From positions 4,082,618-4,146,617 of the forward strand of contig OY855915.1 of NCBI GenBank assembly GCA_963693305.1: a DNA stretch of 64,000 bases. The letters are read 5' to 3'. Below, piece by piece: positions 12,690 to 24,058 of the stretch (the first letter of the stretch is position 1; every line of letters starts with the position of its first letter). The stretch is from Meandrina meandrites. Taxonomy: Eukaryota > Cnidaria > Anthozoa > Scleractinia > Meandrinidae. The position numbers and the translations under genes are program-made. The notes beneath the pieces are model-generated. The model was not told the origin of the DNA and did not search any database. It saw only the letters and a list, made by a program, of their open reading frames with translations.

Positions 12690-13017
12690 GCGTTAAGTCT
12701 GCTGACTGGACTGAGGAAGAAACGCACGAAGTTCTTGAAGCGTAGGCGCCAAAATTTAGTAAGCTGTGGGGAGTTTCACAAAGAGAAAAAATCAAACCCT
12801 GGAACGATATCTATTCTTTGTATAAAGACAGGTGTCCAGAAAGCCAGAGAATGCTACAGCAGGTGAAGTAACGGCAGCAGAATCTAGAGTACGAGTTCTA
12901 GCAGTTAAAGCAGCGGTCTCGCTCGACTGGAGAAGCTGGAATTCAGAAAATTATAGAAGGCTTCCCCTATTTCGACATCTTTGTTGAGGTGCCGGTGGTG
13001 GGACATCGATCCATCTA
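12690..13017 (+). pseudogene. Myb/SANT-like DNA-binding protein, N-terminal remnant
   Basis: One frame reads DWTEEETHEVLEA, a stop, APKFSKLW, then (after a shift) PWNDIYSLYKDRCPESQRM and further on QKIIEGFPYFDIFVEV. This is the trihelix/Myb-SANT-like layout found in the DNA-binding partner protein of PIF/Harbinger transposons and related host genes. Stops at about 12745, 12867 and 12900 break it. Its C-terminal part appears 4.1 kb downstream at 17100-17365, on the other side of the satellite array. Whether it came from a Harbinger element or a domesticated gene cannot be told. Confidence 0.6.
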
Positions 13018-13029
13018 AAACTGCAATCA

Positions 13030-16000
13030 AACAAGAAGTTGCTATAGCAACTTAAAACCGCGCTTATAATTTTGGCTAATTAACAGCTTTTTTTCTCAAA
13101 AGTCACGGTTAAATTTAATATGTTTGCATTATGAGTAAAGGACTAGCAAAGTAGTCACGTTAGTCACACAATCCGAGGTTTAGGCTATATCTTAAGCTTG
13201 GGGGGTTTTTCCCTTCTAATGACGTAACCCCTGCACGTTCGGGCACGCTCAATTGTTTACTTAAGCAAAGATTTCATTTCATTTCAAATATTTGAACTCA
13301 CTTCAAGGAAATAGCCAAAGAATTCACTTCGATTGCCTAAACCCACAAGAAATACTTGCAGAAGAGGAAACAAATTAAATTAACGACCGTCGCTTCTGCC
13401 GACATAAACATGCAAATGAAACACAATGTTATTTGTCACGTAACGAAAGTGAAACCTGCAACATCAGCGCATTCCATGGCTGACGTAATACCTTTTTCAG
13501 TGTATTCAACATTCGCTTTGAATCGAACGCTTCGATAAAACCAATAGAAAATATACTTTATACACAATAAAGAAAACAATATCCGCAACATTTTCCGTAC
13601 ATTCGTGTTTCAACAGCTTTTGGCGAATAAACATCACAGGTCGCGTGATTCAGTCCCGATCACGATTTGGCCGAGTGGAGGTTTGCGTCTGGTCACCGAC
13701 ATAAAAAAAAATAACAAGAAGTTGCTATAGCAACTTAAAACCGCGCTTATATTTTTGGCTAATTAACAGCTTTCTTTCTCAAAAGTTACGGTTAAATTTA
13801 ATCTGTTTGCATTATGAGTAAAGGACTAGCAAAGTAGTCACGTTAGTCACACAATCCGAGGTTTACGTTGTGCCTGGCTATCTTTAGCTTGGGGGTTTTT
13901 CCCTTCTAATGACGTAACCCCTGCACGTTCGGGCACGCCCAATTGTTTACTTAAGCAAATATTTTATTTCCTTTCAAATATTTGAACTCACTTCAAGGAA
14001 ATAGCCAAAGAATTCACTTCGATTGCCTAAACCCACAAGAAATACTCGCAGAAGAGGAAACAAATTAAATTAATGACCGTCGCTTCTGCCGACATAAACA
14101 TGCAAATGAAACACAATGTTATTTGTCACCTAACGAAAGTGAAACCTGCAACATCAGCGCATTCCATGGCTGATGTAATACCTTTTTCAGTGTATTAAAC
14201 ATTCGCTTTGAATGGGACGCTTCGATAAAACCAAAAGAAAATAAACTTTATCTGATACACAATAAAGAAAACAATATCCGCAACATTTTTCGTACATTCA
14301 TGTTTCAACAGCTTTTGGCGAATAAACATCACAGGTTGCGTGATTCAGTCCCGATCACGATTTGGCCGAGTGGAGGTTTGCGTCTAGTCACCGACATAAA
14401 AAAAAATATAACAAGAAGTTGCTATAGCAACTTAAAACCGCGCTTATATATTTTTTTCTCATTAAGAGCTTTCTTTCTCAAAAGTCACGGTTAAATTCAA
14501 TCTGATTGCACTTTGAGTAAAGGACTAGCAAAGTAGTCACGCTAGTCACACAATCCGAGGTTTACGTTATCCAATGCTATCTTTAGCTGGAAGGTTTTTT
14601 CCCTACTAATGACGTAATCCCTGCACGTTCAGGCACGCTCAATTGTTTACCTAAGCAAATATTAAATTCTGCTTCAAATCTTCTTCAAATCGCTTCTATG
14701 AAACAGCCAAAGGATCCACTTCAATTGCCTAAACCCACAAGAAATACTCGCAAAATTACAATTAAATTAATGACCGTCGCTTCTGGTGAAATAAACTTGC
14801 AAAGAAAAAATAATCTTTTTTGTCATATAGTGAAAGTGAAAGCTGCAACATCAGCGCATTCCATGGCTGACGTAATACCTTTTTTAGTGTCTTCAAATTC
14901 CCTTTGAGCCCAACGCTTCGATGAGACCAAAAGAAAAAATATTTTATACACAATAAAGAAAACAATATCCGTAACATTTTCTGTACAGTGATGTTTCGAC
15001 AGCTTTTGGTGAATAAACATCCCAGGTTGCGTGATCCGAAGTCCCGATCGCGATTTGGTCGAGTGGAAGTTTGGGTCTGGTTACCGACAAAAAAAAACGA
15101 CGAAAAACAAGAAGTTGCTATAGCAACTTAAAACCGCGCTTATATTTTTGGCTAATTAACAGCTTTCTTTGTCAAAAGTCACGGTTAAATTTAATCTGTT
15201 TGCATTATGAGTAAAGGACAAGCAAAGTAGTCACGTTAGTCACACAATCCGAGGTTTACGTTTTCCCCGGCTATCTTTAGCTTGGGGGTTTTCCCTTCTA
15301 ATGACGTAACCCCTGCACGTTCGGGCACGCTCAATTGTTTACTTAAGCAAATATTTCATTTCCTTTAAAACATTTGAACTCACTTCAAGGAAATAGCCAA
15401 AGAATTCACTTCGATTGCCTAAACTCTCAAGAAATACTCGCAGAAGAGGAAACAAATTAAATTAATGACCGTCGCTTCTGCCGACATAAACATGCAAATG
15501 AAACACAATGTTATTTGTCACGTAACGAAAGTGAAACCTGCAACATCAGCACATTGCATGGCTGACGTAATACCTTTTTCAGTTTATTCAACATTCGCTT
15601 TGAATCGAACGCTTCGATAAAACCAAAAGAAAATATACTTTATACACAATAAAGAAAACAATATCCGCAACATTTTCCGTACATTCATGTTTCAACAGCT
15701 TTTGGCGAATAAACATCACAGGTTGCGTGATTCAGTCCCGATGACGATTTGGCCGAGTGGAGGCTTGCGTCTGGTCACCGACATAAAACAAGAAGTTGCT
15801 ATAGCAACTTAAAACCGCGCTTATATTTTTGGCTAATTAACAGCTTTCTTTCTCAAAAGTCACGGCTAAATTTAATCTGTTTGCATTATGAGCAAAGGAT
15901 TAGCAAAGTAGTCACGTTAGTCACAATCCGAGGTTTACATAGTCCCCGGCTATCTTTAACTTGGTTTTTTTCCCTTCTAATGACGTAACCCTTGCACGTT

Positions 16001-16940
16001 CGGGCACGCTCAATTGTTTACTTAAGCAAATATTTCATTTCCTTTCAAATATTTGAACTCACTTCAAGGAAATAGCCAAAGAATTCACTTCGATTGCCTA
16101 AACCCACAAGAAATACTCGCAGAAGAGGAAACAAATTAAATTAATGACCGTCGCTTCTGCCGACATAAACATGCAAATGAAACACAATGTTATTTGTCAC
16201 GTAACGAAAGTGAAACCTGCAACATCAGCGCATTCCATGGCTGACGTAATACCTTTTTCAGCGTATTCAACATTCGCTTTGAATCGAACGCTTCGATAAA
16301 ACCAAAAGAAAATATACTTTATACAAAATAAAGAAAAAAATATCCGCAACATTTTCCGTACATTCATGTTTCAACAGCTTTTGGCGAACAAGTAAAGTAG
16401 TCACGCGAGTCACAAAATCAGTAGTTTACGTTATTTTCAGCTATCTTTAGCTAGGTGGTTTTTTCCCTACTAATGACGTAACCCCTGCAAGTATGGGCAC
16501 GCTCAATTGTTTACCTTAGCAAATATTTCATTTTCCTTCAAATATCTGAACTCGCTCTAATGACACAGCCAAATAATTCACTTCAATTGCCTAAACTCAC
16601 AAGAAATACTCGCAAAATTGCAAATAAATCAATGACCGTCGCTTCTGGCGAAACAAACTTCCAAAGAAAATACACAATCTTATTTGTCACGTAGTGAAAG
16701 TGAAAGCTGCAACATCAGCGCATTCCATAATGACGTAATGCCTTTTTTAGTGTATTCAATATTCGCTTCGATTCCAACGCTTCCATAAAACCCGAAGAAA
16801 ATATATTTCATATACAATAGAGAAAAGTATATCTATACATTAACGTTTCAACAGCTTTTGGCGAATAAACATCCCAGGTTGCGTGATTCAAAGTTCCGAT
16901 CGCGAATTGGCCGAGTTGAGGTTTGGGTCTGGTCACGGAC
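13030..16940 (+). repeat. Satellite array, ~690 bp unit, A-A-B higher-order pattern
   Basis: Units begin AACAAGAAGTTGCTATAGC at about 13030, 13713, 14410, 15106 and 15787 (periods 683, 697, 696, 681). A truncated sixth unit follows, joining near 16387 and ending near 16935. Units 1, 2, 4 and 5 (type A) are very similar. Units 3 and 6 (type B) share diagnostic differences, such as TTCCCTACTAATGACGTAA and TTTGGGTCTGG. The order is therefore A A B A A B: a trimer of ~2.08 kb duplicated, with a deletion in the last monomer. The first five units each carry an 18 bp perfect palindrome, AAGTTGCTATAGCAACTT, near their start (13036, 13719, 14416, 15112, 15793). No ORF is conserved across units. Confidence 0.9.
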
Positions 16941-16962
16941 AAAAAAAAACGACGAAAAATAA

Positions 16963-17080
16963 TAATAAATCCCGTGCAGAGCAAGAACCGCGCTCGGCCC
17001 ATGGCCGCGCGGTTAATAATAAAAATAATAAATCCCGTGCAAAGCAAGAACCGCGCTCGGCCCATAGCCGCGCGGTTAAT
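16963..17080 (+). repeat. 60-bp tandem duplication
   Basis: Two copies of a unit starting AATAAATCCCGTGCA and containing CCGCGCTCGGCCCAT, with two substitutions. Located at the right edge of the satellite array. Confidence 0.8.
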
Positions 17081-17099
17081 GAGTCACTACCTTTACCTC

Positions 17100-17365
17100 A
17101 GAGCCGAGTGTTAACGAGGCTTCGCAAATCGAAAGTGTAAATGTTTCTCTTCATGAATCAGAACCGCCTGAGAAAAGAAAGGCGAGAAAGTACGACTCCA
17201 GGCTGGCAGAGTTCTTTTATTGAAATGTTTGAAAAGAGTATGGAACAGGACAACGGCAAGATTTGAACGAAAATGTTCCGTGACGCCCAGAGCAGGCAAA
17301 TGGAACAAACAAACGCCATACTTGCTGGCTTAAAAGACATTTTTAAAGATTTAGCATCAAAATAA
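17100..17365 (+). pseudogene. Myb/SANT-like protein, C-terminal remnant
   Basis: A frame starting near 17102 reads ...SEPPEKRKARKYDSRLAEF. After a shift near 17210 it continues as FIEMFEKSMEQDN, and after a second shift near 17262 as MFRDAQSRQMEQTNAILAGL, ending at TAA 17363-17365. A basic region followed by a helical oligomerisation tail is usual for Harbinger-type Myb proteins. It is taken as the 3' part of the gene whose 5' part is at 12690-13017. At least two frameshifts show it is not functional. Confidence 0.6.
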
Positions 17366-18289
17366 TTGTCTTTATCTAATCGTTTATTTTGTGTTATTGG
17401 ATCGTTGTTATCCGTGCCATAGAGGTCGCACTTTTCAAAACAAATGTTGTGCAATACTCACGTAGCAATCACAGTCTTCTTTAGGGTCTCGTTTTTCTGT
17501 TCAACCCTTTTCAACGCACTGTTGGACAGCTAAGAATTTGCTCGTTCGCTGCAAGTTCATAAAAAAACGCCATCTCTTCTGCGTGCATTCAGTGCATTGC
17601 GTGTCGTTTATTTACAGATAACGTCAACGCTTTATATCATCGTGCGAGTGCACCGAATTAGCTCGAATTTGTTGCGCTTGATAGACCGATCAGAAGAACC
17701 GCACAAGACTGTGAACTAACTACAGCAATAAACGTAAAAGAAAAGAAATCAATTTTAAGAACAGTAAAGCGTGCCTGTATTTCACATAATAAGCCCTTTA
17801 CAATAAATACTCCTAACCTACAGTTTGATAAACCAGCGGGCTGCGACCTCTTTGTTAAAGAAACATTATCTGTTCTTTGATATGAAATTCCGGCGGCCTC
17901 ACAAAGCAAATGTTGACATGGCGGGAAAAATATTGACATGGCGGGAAAATTCCGCGGCCTCACAAAGCAAACACGCATGGAATGGTCCATGGAATGCACT
18001 TTCTCCCCCTCGCATATTCTCGTGTCGTCATGACGTTGTCATGACGACACGAGACAAAAAGGTATCAATTTTCGATATCCTTTTATGAACCTTTGCGGCA
18101 CACACCTGTCTCAAATTTACGGGACAACTTCTCATTACGAAATGTACCAGCATATGTAACGCACGTCCAGAGCTATGATTAGCTCATTTTGAGTGAGAAC
18201 GGCCATATCACGCGTTCTGTGGTCTCATTCAAACAAAACTGGGCTTTTCTTTTCGTATCCAATCTTTTCTCGACTGAAAATCAAATCAA
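17366..18289. other. Intergenic, no supported gene
   Basis: No gene recognised. It contains a 35-base perfect hairpin at 18019-18053 (two 16-base arms, 3-base loop) that may be a short foldback repeat. Confidence 0.45.
18019..18053. repeat. Perfect hairpin, 16-bp stem
   Basis: CTCGTGTCGTCATGAC and its exact reverse complement are separated by GTT. Confidence 0.75.
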
Positions 18290-19113
18290 TTAAGACTGGG
18301 CATGAGTCTTCAATCCGTCATGATTTTTCAGTCAACGTTTTTACGTGATTCACTGAATGTGAGGGAAGGCTATTACCAAGTTGGCTTTTCCTTTGCCATT
18401 GTTTCAAAACGAGGCCCTAATGCGAAGATGAAAATGAATTGCATTTCCAGGGAAATGAACATATTACAACTCAAGTAATAACTCATTTTGTTCAAACGAA
18501 AGGCGCTACTCCAGGGCTAATTTTGCTACAAATGGAAAAAAACAACTCGCCCGAAGTGGCCTATTTTTCCCATTATGGTAAATCTGTAAGAAGGTGAACG
18601 CGACGGAGTACTTGACAGTGGAAGTCCTTCAATATCCCGCATATAGCAACAATATGCCTGCCAGTGACAACAACTTGAGCGAGAGCTGTCAGAACTAGCC
18701 GTGCTCCTAAATAATCATGAAAGGTATGTAAAATTGTTTCCTTTTGTTTAACTTTTGTGCAACAAAAGTCTTTTCTTCTTTCACAATCTTTCACAGTTAA
18801 TGTGCTTGACCATCTTTGGGTCGCCTACTACCTCTCGGAACGAGTTACTTCATTGGTTCTAAAAACAATAGACAACAGGTCATAACAATGTCCCTAGCCC
18901 TGAATAACGACAAAGGTTGTGTTTACAGCGGGCGAATGAAAATAGAGGTTCCAGAGAGGGAGTGTCTTACTGCCATCTTTCCGCGTGGTTCAAATCCAAT
19001 ATGGTGGCAATTTTTAAGACCGAGAAGGCCCTGGTAACGATGGTTTGGCTGTTTTGGCCCAGGGTTGCTCGGTTGCTTTCGTACGGTGCTGGGAAGCATC
19101 AAATGTGCCAGAT

Positions 19114-19289
19114 CAGCCTAGTCCCTAGGCGTTCTCCTCCTCTCTCGGGCGAGCGCGAGGGCCACGTAAGGGCCTGGGAACGGGTTGGCGTGCCGGCCGG
19201 AGAACGTTCCCACGCAGTGTCATTCGGTGACGTCACGAAATTTCGCGCCAAATCGATAAGCGGGAAGGGAACGCCTGGGTACTAGGCTG
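19114..19289. mobile_element. 176-bp MITE, 21-bp TIRs, 9-bp target duplication
   Basis: The ends are CAGCCTAGTCCCTAGGCGTTC and the inverse of CAGCCTAGTACCCAGGCGTTC (two mismatches). The direct repeat GTGCCAGAT flanks it at 19105-19113 and 19290-19298. The homologous place in the duplicated block (near 35190) has no insert, so the empty site is visible. A 9-bp duplication is typical of Mutator-like elements, but the family is not proven. Confidence 0.85.
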
Positions 19290-19759
19290 GTGCCAGATAT
19301 AATTTTGAGCGCCTTTCAGTAATGTGCCAGCCGGCCGTGTGGGAATCTGGGGACTCTTCTCTTGATCGAAAAAAAGCTCGAGCTTAGATAAAACAGCGAT
19401 TTCAATAAAACCAAATTGATTGGCCACACACTCTCAAACTACCGGAAGAAGCAGAAAGTTTTTTTTCTTGTCAACCCAGAGACTTCTTTTCTCTTGGCCA
19501 GCGGTCGAGAAGCGGAAGTCTGATCAGATATCAGGGAAATCCATTTCACTGATTAAAATTGAACAATTGTTGGTTTTACTTTGTTGGGGATTTCAGCAAA
19601 TTAAGGCCTCGAAAATTCAGTTTTCTCGGAAAGACAGCTGCATTTGACCGGAAGTCGAATTTTTTGGACTGTGTTTCTGAGAATCAAGTCTAAAAATAAC
19701 GAACCAATGACATTGCTGCATGCATGGGTGGCTGTTTTAAGAGCGTAAAAGGGGCGGAT

Positions 19760-19945
19760 TTCTGAGAACTAAGAAAAGAAATTGACATTTTCCCGGAACC
19801 GATAATTCTGTTTTAAATGTTGCGAAGTGTGGTACTTTTTACAGAAAAGTGCGTATTGCTTGTGTAACTGTTGCTGGCTGTTAATTCGATTCCGTAGAAA
19901 TGTCGTACTGGCAAATCACCTAAAGGAGTTATAAAAGGTAAGTTG
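19760..19945 (+). promoter_or_regulatory. Candidate promoter/5' UTR exon of ZNFX1-like copy A
   Basis: Highly conserved between the two duplicates. It ends in a good splice donor, ATAAAAG|GTAAGT (GT at 19938-19939), which would pair with the acceptor immediately before the ATG at 22201. A string AAGAAAAGAAA at about 19770, resembling an IRF site (AANNGAAA), is also present in copy B. Transcription start not determined. Confidence 0.45.
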
Positions 19946-20310
19946 CTCAGATTGTAATCTCTTGTGTGCTATCTGTTATGTGTGGTAGAATAATTGTGAA
20001 ACTGAACTGCAAGTTGCATGCTATCGAAACACTGTCTGGTGTAATACGGTGCATAATTCCAGAATGCCTAGCAGCGATCCTTATTTCGCTACCGCGATCG
20101 TTTCGAAAAGTGTTACCAACGCAACGAATGCAATAAGCGCAAAAAGATGTTAAATTTTTAATTTTTTAATTTTGAGCCCTGTTCTGCCAGGACACGTTAC
20201 ACAGCAGAACTTAATATAAACTGTGTAACAAACCACAGAGAACATTTATCAGCATTTAAATCTGCCTTCATCTATTAAGCCACGAAACTTAACTGTTTCC
20301 TGGAGTGAAG

Positions 20311-22200
20311 ACATCACAAAGTAAGTATTTCTTCAGAAACTATTAAGACTATTAAACCGTATTAAAAGTTGAGTGGAAATAGTGATTTTATAACTTCCGC
20401 TTCGGCCTTCGCTGATAACCTAATTTTAGCCAGCCTTTTTTCCTATTCGGGACAGCAGTGGCGGCTACAATTACACGGAATTTACCGGATTTTAGCGAAT
20501 CATAGGACCGCTGAACTTGAAAAAAGCTTTTTACAGTAGTAACAGTGAATCGACACTGTGACGGTATAAAGGGACACACCATCAGGAAATTTCTTCACGA
20601 CCTTTTCTGTTGTTTTATTCCATAACATAACAATTCAGCTCAAAAAACGTCAAACGGTTATATTTTTACACGCATATAGGTTTTTGTACGGTTAAAAAGG
20701 GTCGCAGAATCAGGAGATCGAGACAAAAAAAATATCAAGATGGAATAAACGCTAAACGGAGGCCTTTTGTAATTTAATCTGTGAATTTCGACAACGTTTT
20801 CCCTCATGAGCCAAAGAACGAGAAGCGAATAACGCGACAGACAAATGCGATGATTGCAGGGTAACTAGATAAAAAGCGGCTAATTGTGATTCCAAGTATT
20901 TTCTGGCGATAATTAGTCAGTTATAGTGACTGAAAGTTTCTCTTGCTTGCCAGATTTGTGTTCCCTTCCTCCTGTTTATCTTAAACCTGTTCGAGCAGGT
21001 TTTAAACAGACAAAACAAGATTTTGCAATCGGCTGAATAAATGAAATAAACCATATACCTGATACGCCGTGGAAAGAAAAAATTATGACTTCTTGCAATT
21101 ATTTTTCAACTTAAACAGAACAACTTAAACCAAGATTTATAATCATTGGGTTTCAATAAGTCTTTGCATTTTAATTGGATGTTTGAAAACAATATCACAG
21201 CTACTCTAATTTTAATATTTAGGTTCGCATAATTATAGCTTCAGTTTCTCCCATTACTGGCTATTTCAATTTCTATATCTGCCGATGAGGACTTAAAAAA
21301 TGGCTTGCGTGTTCACAAGAGAACGTTTAATTAGGAGGATTCGAATGCAACACTACGTCATCACCGTGTTTACACGTGAGCCCGCGATAATGGGCACCCC
21401 AACCAAACCCATGTTTTCACAAAAACCGCTGGTCACTTAAGGCGGGGGTACACCTGAAACCTGTTTTTTCCACCGCTAAACTTGGTTTAATGCGAATACC
21501 TCGTCCGCGTTTCAAGTAATCCAGAAACTCAATGCTCATTTCACAAAGCTATGTTTAGCGGTGTTTGGTAAATTTTTTGGTGATTTTTGGGAAGAGATAG
21601 TTTTTCTCAAAGGATTAGTAAAATTTGGAGAAATAAGAAATATTAAAGATTTAATGTGATTTTAAAATTAGAATTTGAAGTTAAAAATTAGTATATGGAC
21701 ACCCAAACAGTCCCCTGACAACCTGGGGTGCTCTTGCCTGGGGTCAACTGTCTGTTGGTGTTCCAAAAATAATTTTCTTTCTTCTATCCCTTCCTTAAAC
21801 CTCTTAAAATTGCACTCAAAATCGGGTGTATCCCCACCGTAAATCTGGTTCTGGTCCTTGTTATGCAAGGTCTTCCTGTTTACACAGTCTCGTCCAAAAT
21901 GACTATACACACTAACTCAGAGCGCAAGTTACACTGTAAACCATCACATTTTTGTAATTAAATCCGGTTTGTTGATGCTTTATAATACTTCCATTTATAA
22001 CCCTCAAGCTGTTTTTCTGTCTTCCAAACTTTTTAAATAGCATAGATTTTTAAATATCAAGGTACTCGCCACTCTTGACGTAATTTTGTGGTCTTTTCTA
22101 TGTAGACCAATAACCTCCCCCACCCCACCCTATTTTTGTGGAGTTATTTTGCACCTGCAGTACCTTGTTACCTTGCTTACTGATTTGATATTCTTCACAG
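20311..22200 (+). other. Putative 5' intron of ZNFX1-like copy A
   Basis: No ORF of interest. It ends with TTGATATTCTTCACAG directly before the ATG, a good polypyrimidine/AG acceptor. I see no other feature. Confidence 0.45.
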
Positions 22201-24058
22201 ATGTCACGTAACTACCCAAATCCACCGAAGGATTTACGAAGTAGGCACGGGGATCACAGTCGGAAGCGCAGGTCCGAAGATTTGCCGAGGAATGATGTCC
22301 CGAAACGAAGAAGAACAGAAGGTGGGAAAGGAGCGGACAACACCAACCGGCCCATTGGATTCAAAGAACTGGAAAACATCTGTAAAGAAGGCCTTGCGGA
22401 AAGCGCCATTTTAGGACTGGCTAGCAAAGCTGAAAAGTTCGAAGCCCTGTTAGCTTCAGAAGAAATTAGACCCGATTTGTTGAAGCTTGTGATTTCTGCT
22501 TTTCGTATTTTATGTTCAGCGAACTTAACGAAGGAAAACGCGGAGAAGCTGTTACGCTCCCCCATAGCGAAGAGGTTCCTGACAGGAACTGTTCTTTCGA
22601 GTTTTATCAACAAAATGCCTCATTCTGAATGCTGGAAGGACAACAGCGATCGTGTCTCTGTGGTAAATGATTTGACAGAAATATTTCTCGCGCTGATTCA
22701 GAGGTTCGGTGAGAGCATAGTGCATGGCCTGCCGCTTCCCCAGCTCAGTGTTTCATTGGATGAGCTCAAAGAGATGAATCTCATCGAGGACGCCAGTGAT
22801 CTTGAAACGAAAATCCGACAACTCAAAGAGTTGAGAAATGATGTGATTCGGCGGGCTAAGTCCTCTCATGAAGAAGAATCGGGGACCGAGCCTCCTCAGA
22901 ATTTTAGGGAGCTGAGCGTCATTCCACAAGCAGCAGACCTTTGTTTCGGGCCTTTTCTTCGTGAAAATATCACCGACAGAAAGTTCAAAGATTTGGAACA
23001 TTACCTCGACGTGCAGTTTCGCCTTCTGAGAGAGGACTTTATAATGCCCCTTCGCAACGGAATAAAACAACTGACGAAGGAAAGCAAGTCCCTGGAAACG
23101 AGTCCTGATGGTAACGCTAAACGCGACAATGACGTCTCTGTGTACCATGACGTCACAGTCCTTTATCCCGTATGCAGCAGGAAGGGCCAGGTTTACAGAA
23201 TCAGGTTTGATGTGTCTCATCCGAAAGTAAAGCGAGTCAAATGGGAAAGGTCCAAACGGCTCACGTTTGGCTCACTGGTTTGTCTTTCATCGGATGAATT
23301 TAACACACTTGTCTTCGCAACGGTGGAAAATAGACGGGCTAATGAACTTAGCGTCGGCGAACTTGATGTACGCTTTGAAAACGTTTCAAAAGAGGTGATA
23401 AATCTTTACGTGCAGGGGAAAGAGACGTTTTCCATGATAGAGTCACCTGCTTATTTCGAAGCGTACAGACACGTCCTAGAAGCGTTGAAGAAGATTGGAA
23501 CTAACGAATTACCTTTCCAGAAGCAAATTGTGGAGTGTTGTCAAACTGTTGGGCCTCCAGAGTATCAAGTTCAAATAGAAAGAGAAGATAAAGCAGTTTC
23601 GTTTGACTTTACTGGTATTCTCATAAAGAAAAAGCGTCCAATGTCTTCCGGAGAGAGTCGTTCTGCTACCGTGAATTTGAATGTGCCCATTGGGACGGGC
23701 GCAAGTTCCAAATCAGAAAAAGATCAGTCAGCGGTCGTAATTAACGACTCATCGTGCAGCATGGATGTTGCTATGGACAACGAAAAGCCTCGAGAGATCT
23801 TTAATTGGCCTGACAGGAAGAGCCTCGGTTTCAACGAGTCGCAGATGCGCGCGTTTAAACTGGCGCTGACCAAACAGTTCGCAGTGATCCAAGGACCCCC
23901 AGGAACTGGGAAAACGTATGTTGGTTTGAAAATAGCTCGCGCCCTCTTGCAGAACGACTCGGTTTGGCAGGAAAGGGGTGAAAGATCTCCAATCTTGATG
24001 GTGTCTTACACGAACCACGCCTTGGATCAGTTCCTGGAAGGTCTTCTTCCAATGAGAG
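22201..24058 (+). CDS. ZNFX1: ZNFX1-like copy A, coding exon 1
   Basis: Begins at ATG directly after the acceptor CAG. It encodes residues 1-619 plus one base, up to the end of the first helicase block. Walker A GPPGTGKT is at residues 565-572, followed by LMVSYTNHALDQFLEGLLP. Donor GAGAG|GTGGGC. The open frame read past the donor to 24084 is intronic. Confidence 0.9.

Larger units (their letters stand above)
18290..20310 (+). repeat. Duplicated 5' region of ZNFX1-like copy A
   Basis: This block aligns in order with 34430-36350: for example ATTATGGTAAATCTGTAAGAAGG, GAGTACTTGACAGTGGA, AGTCTAAAAATAACGAACC and GTGTGGTACT occur in both. It precedes ZNFX1 copy A exactly as the second block precedes copy B. 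It probably carries the promoter and a 5' untranslated exon. Indels include MITE insertions private to each copy. Confidence 0.85.

Noticed and set aside
13030..16940. CRISPR-like or tRNA-array reading of the repeats (TGGCCGAGTGG recurs in most units)
   Set aside because: Units of ~690 bp are satellites, far from CRISPR size, and the A-box-like word has no matching B box or cloverleaf.
19117..19285. Promoter CpG island of ZNFX1-A
   Set aside because: The GC-rich stretch is entirely the MITE insertion, absent from the paralogous block.
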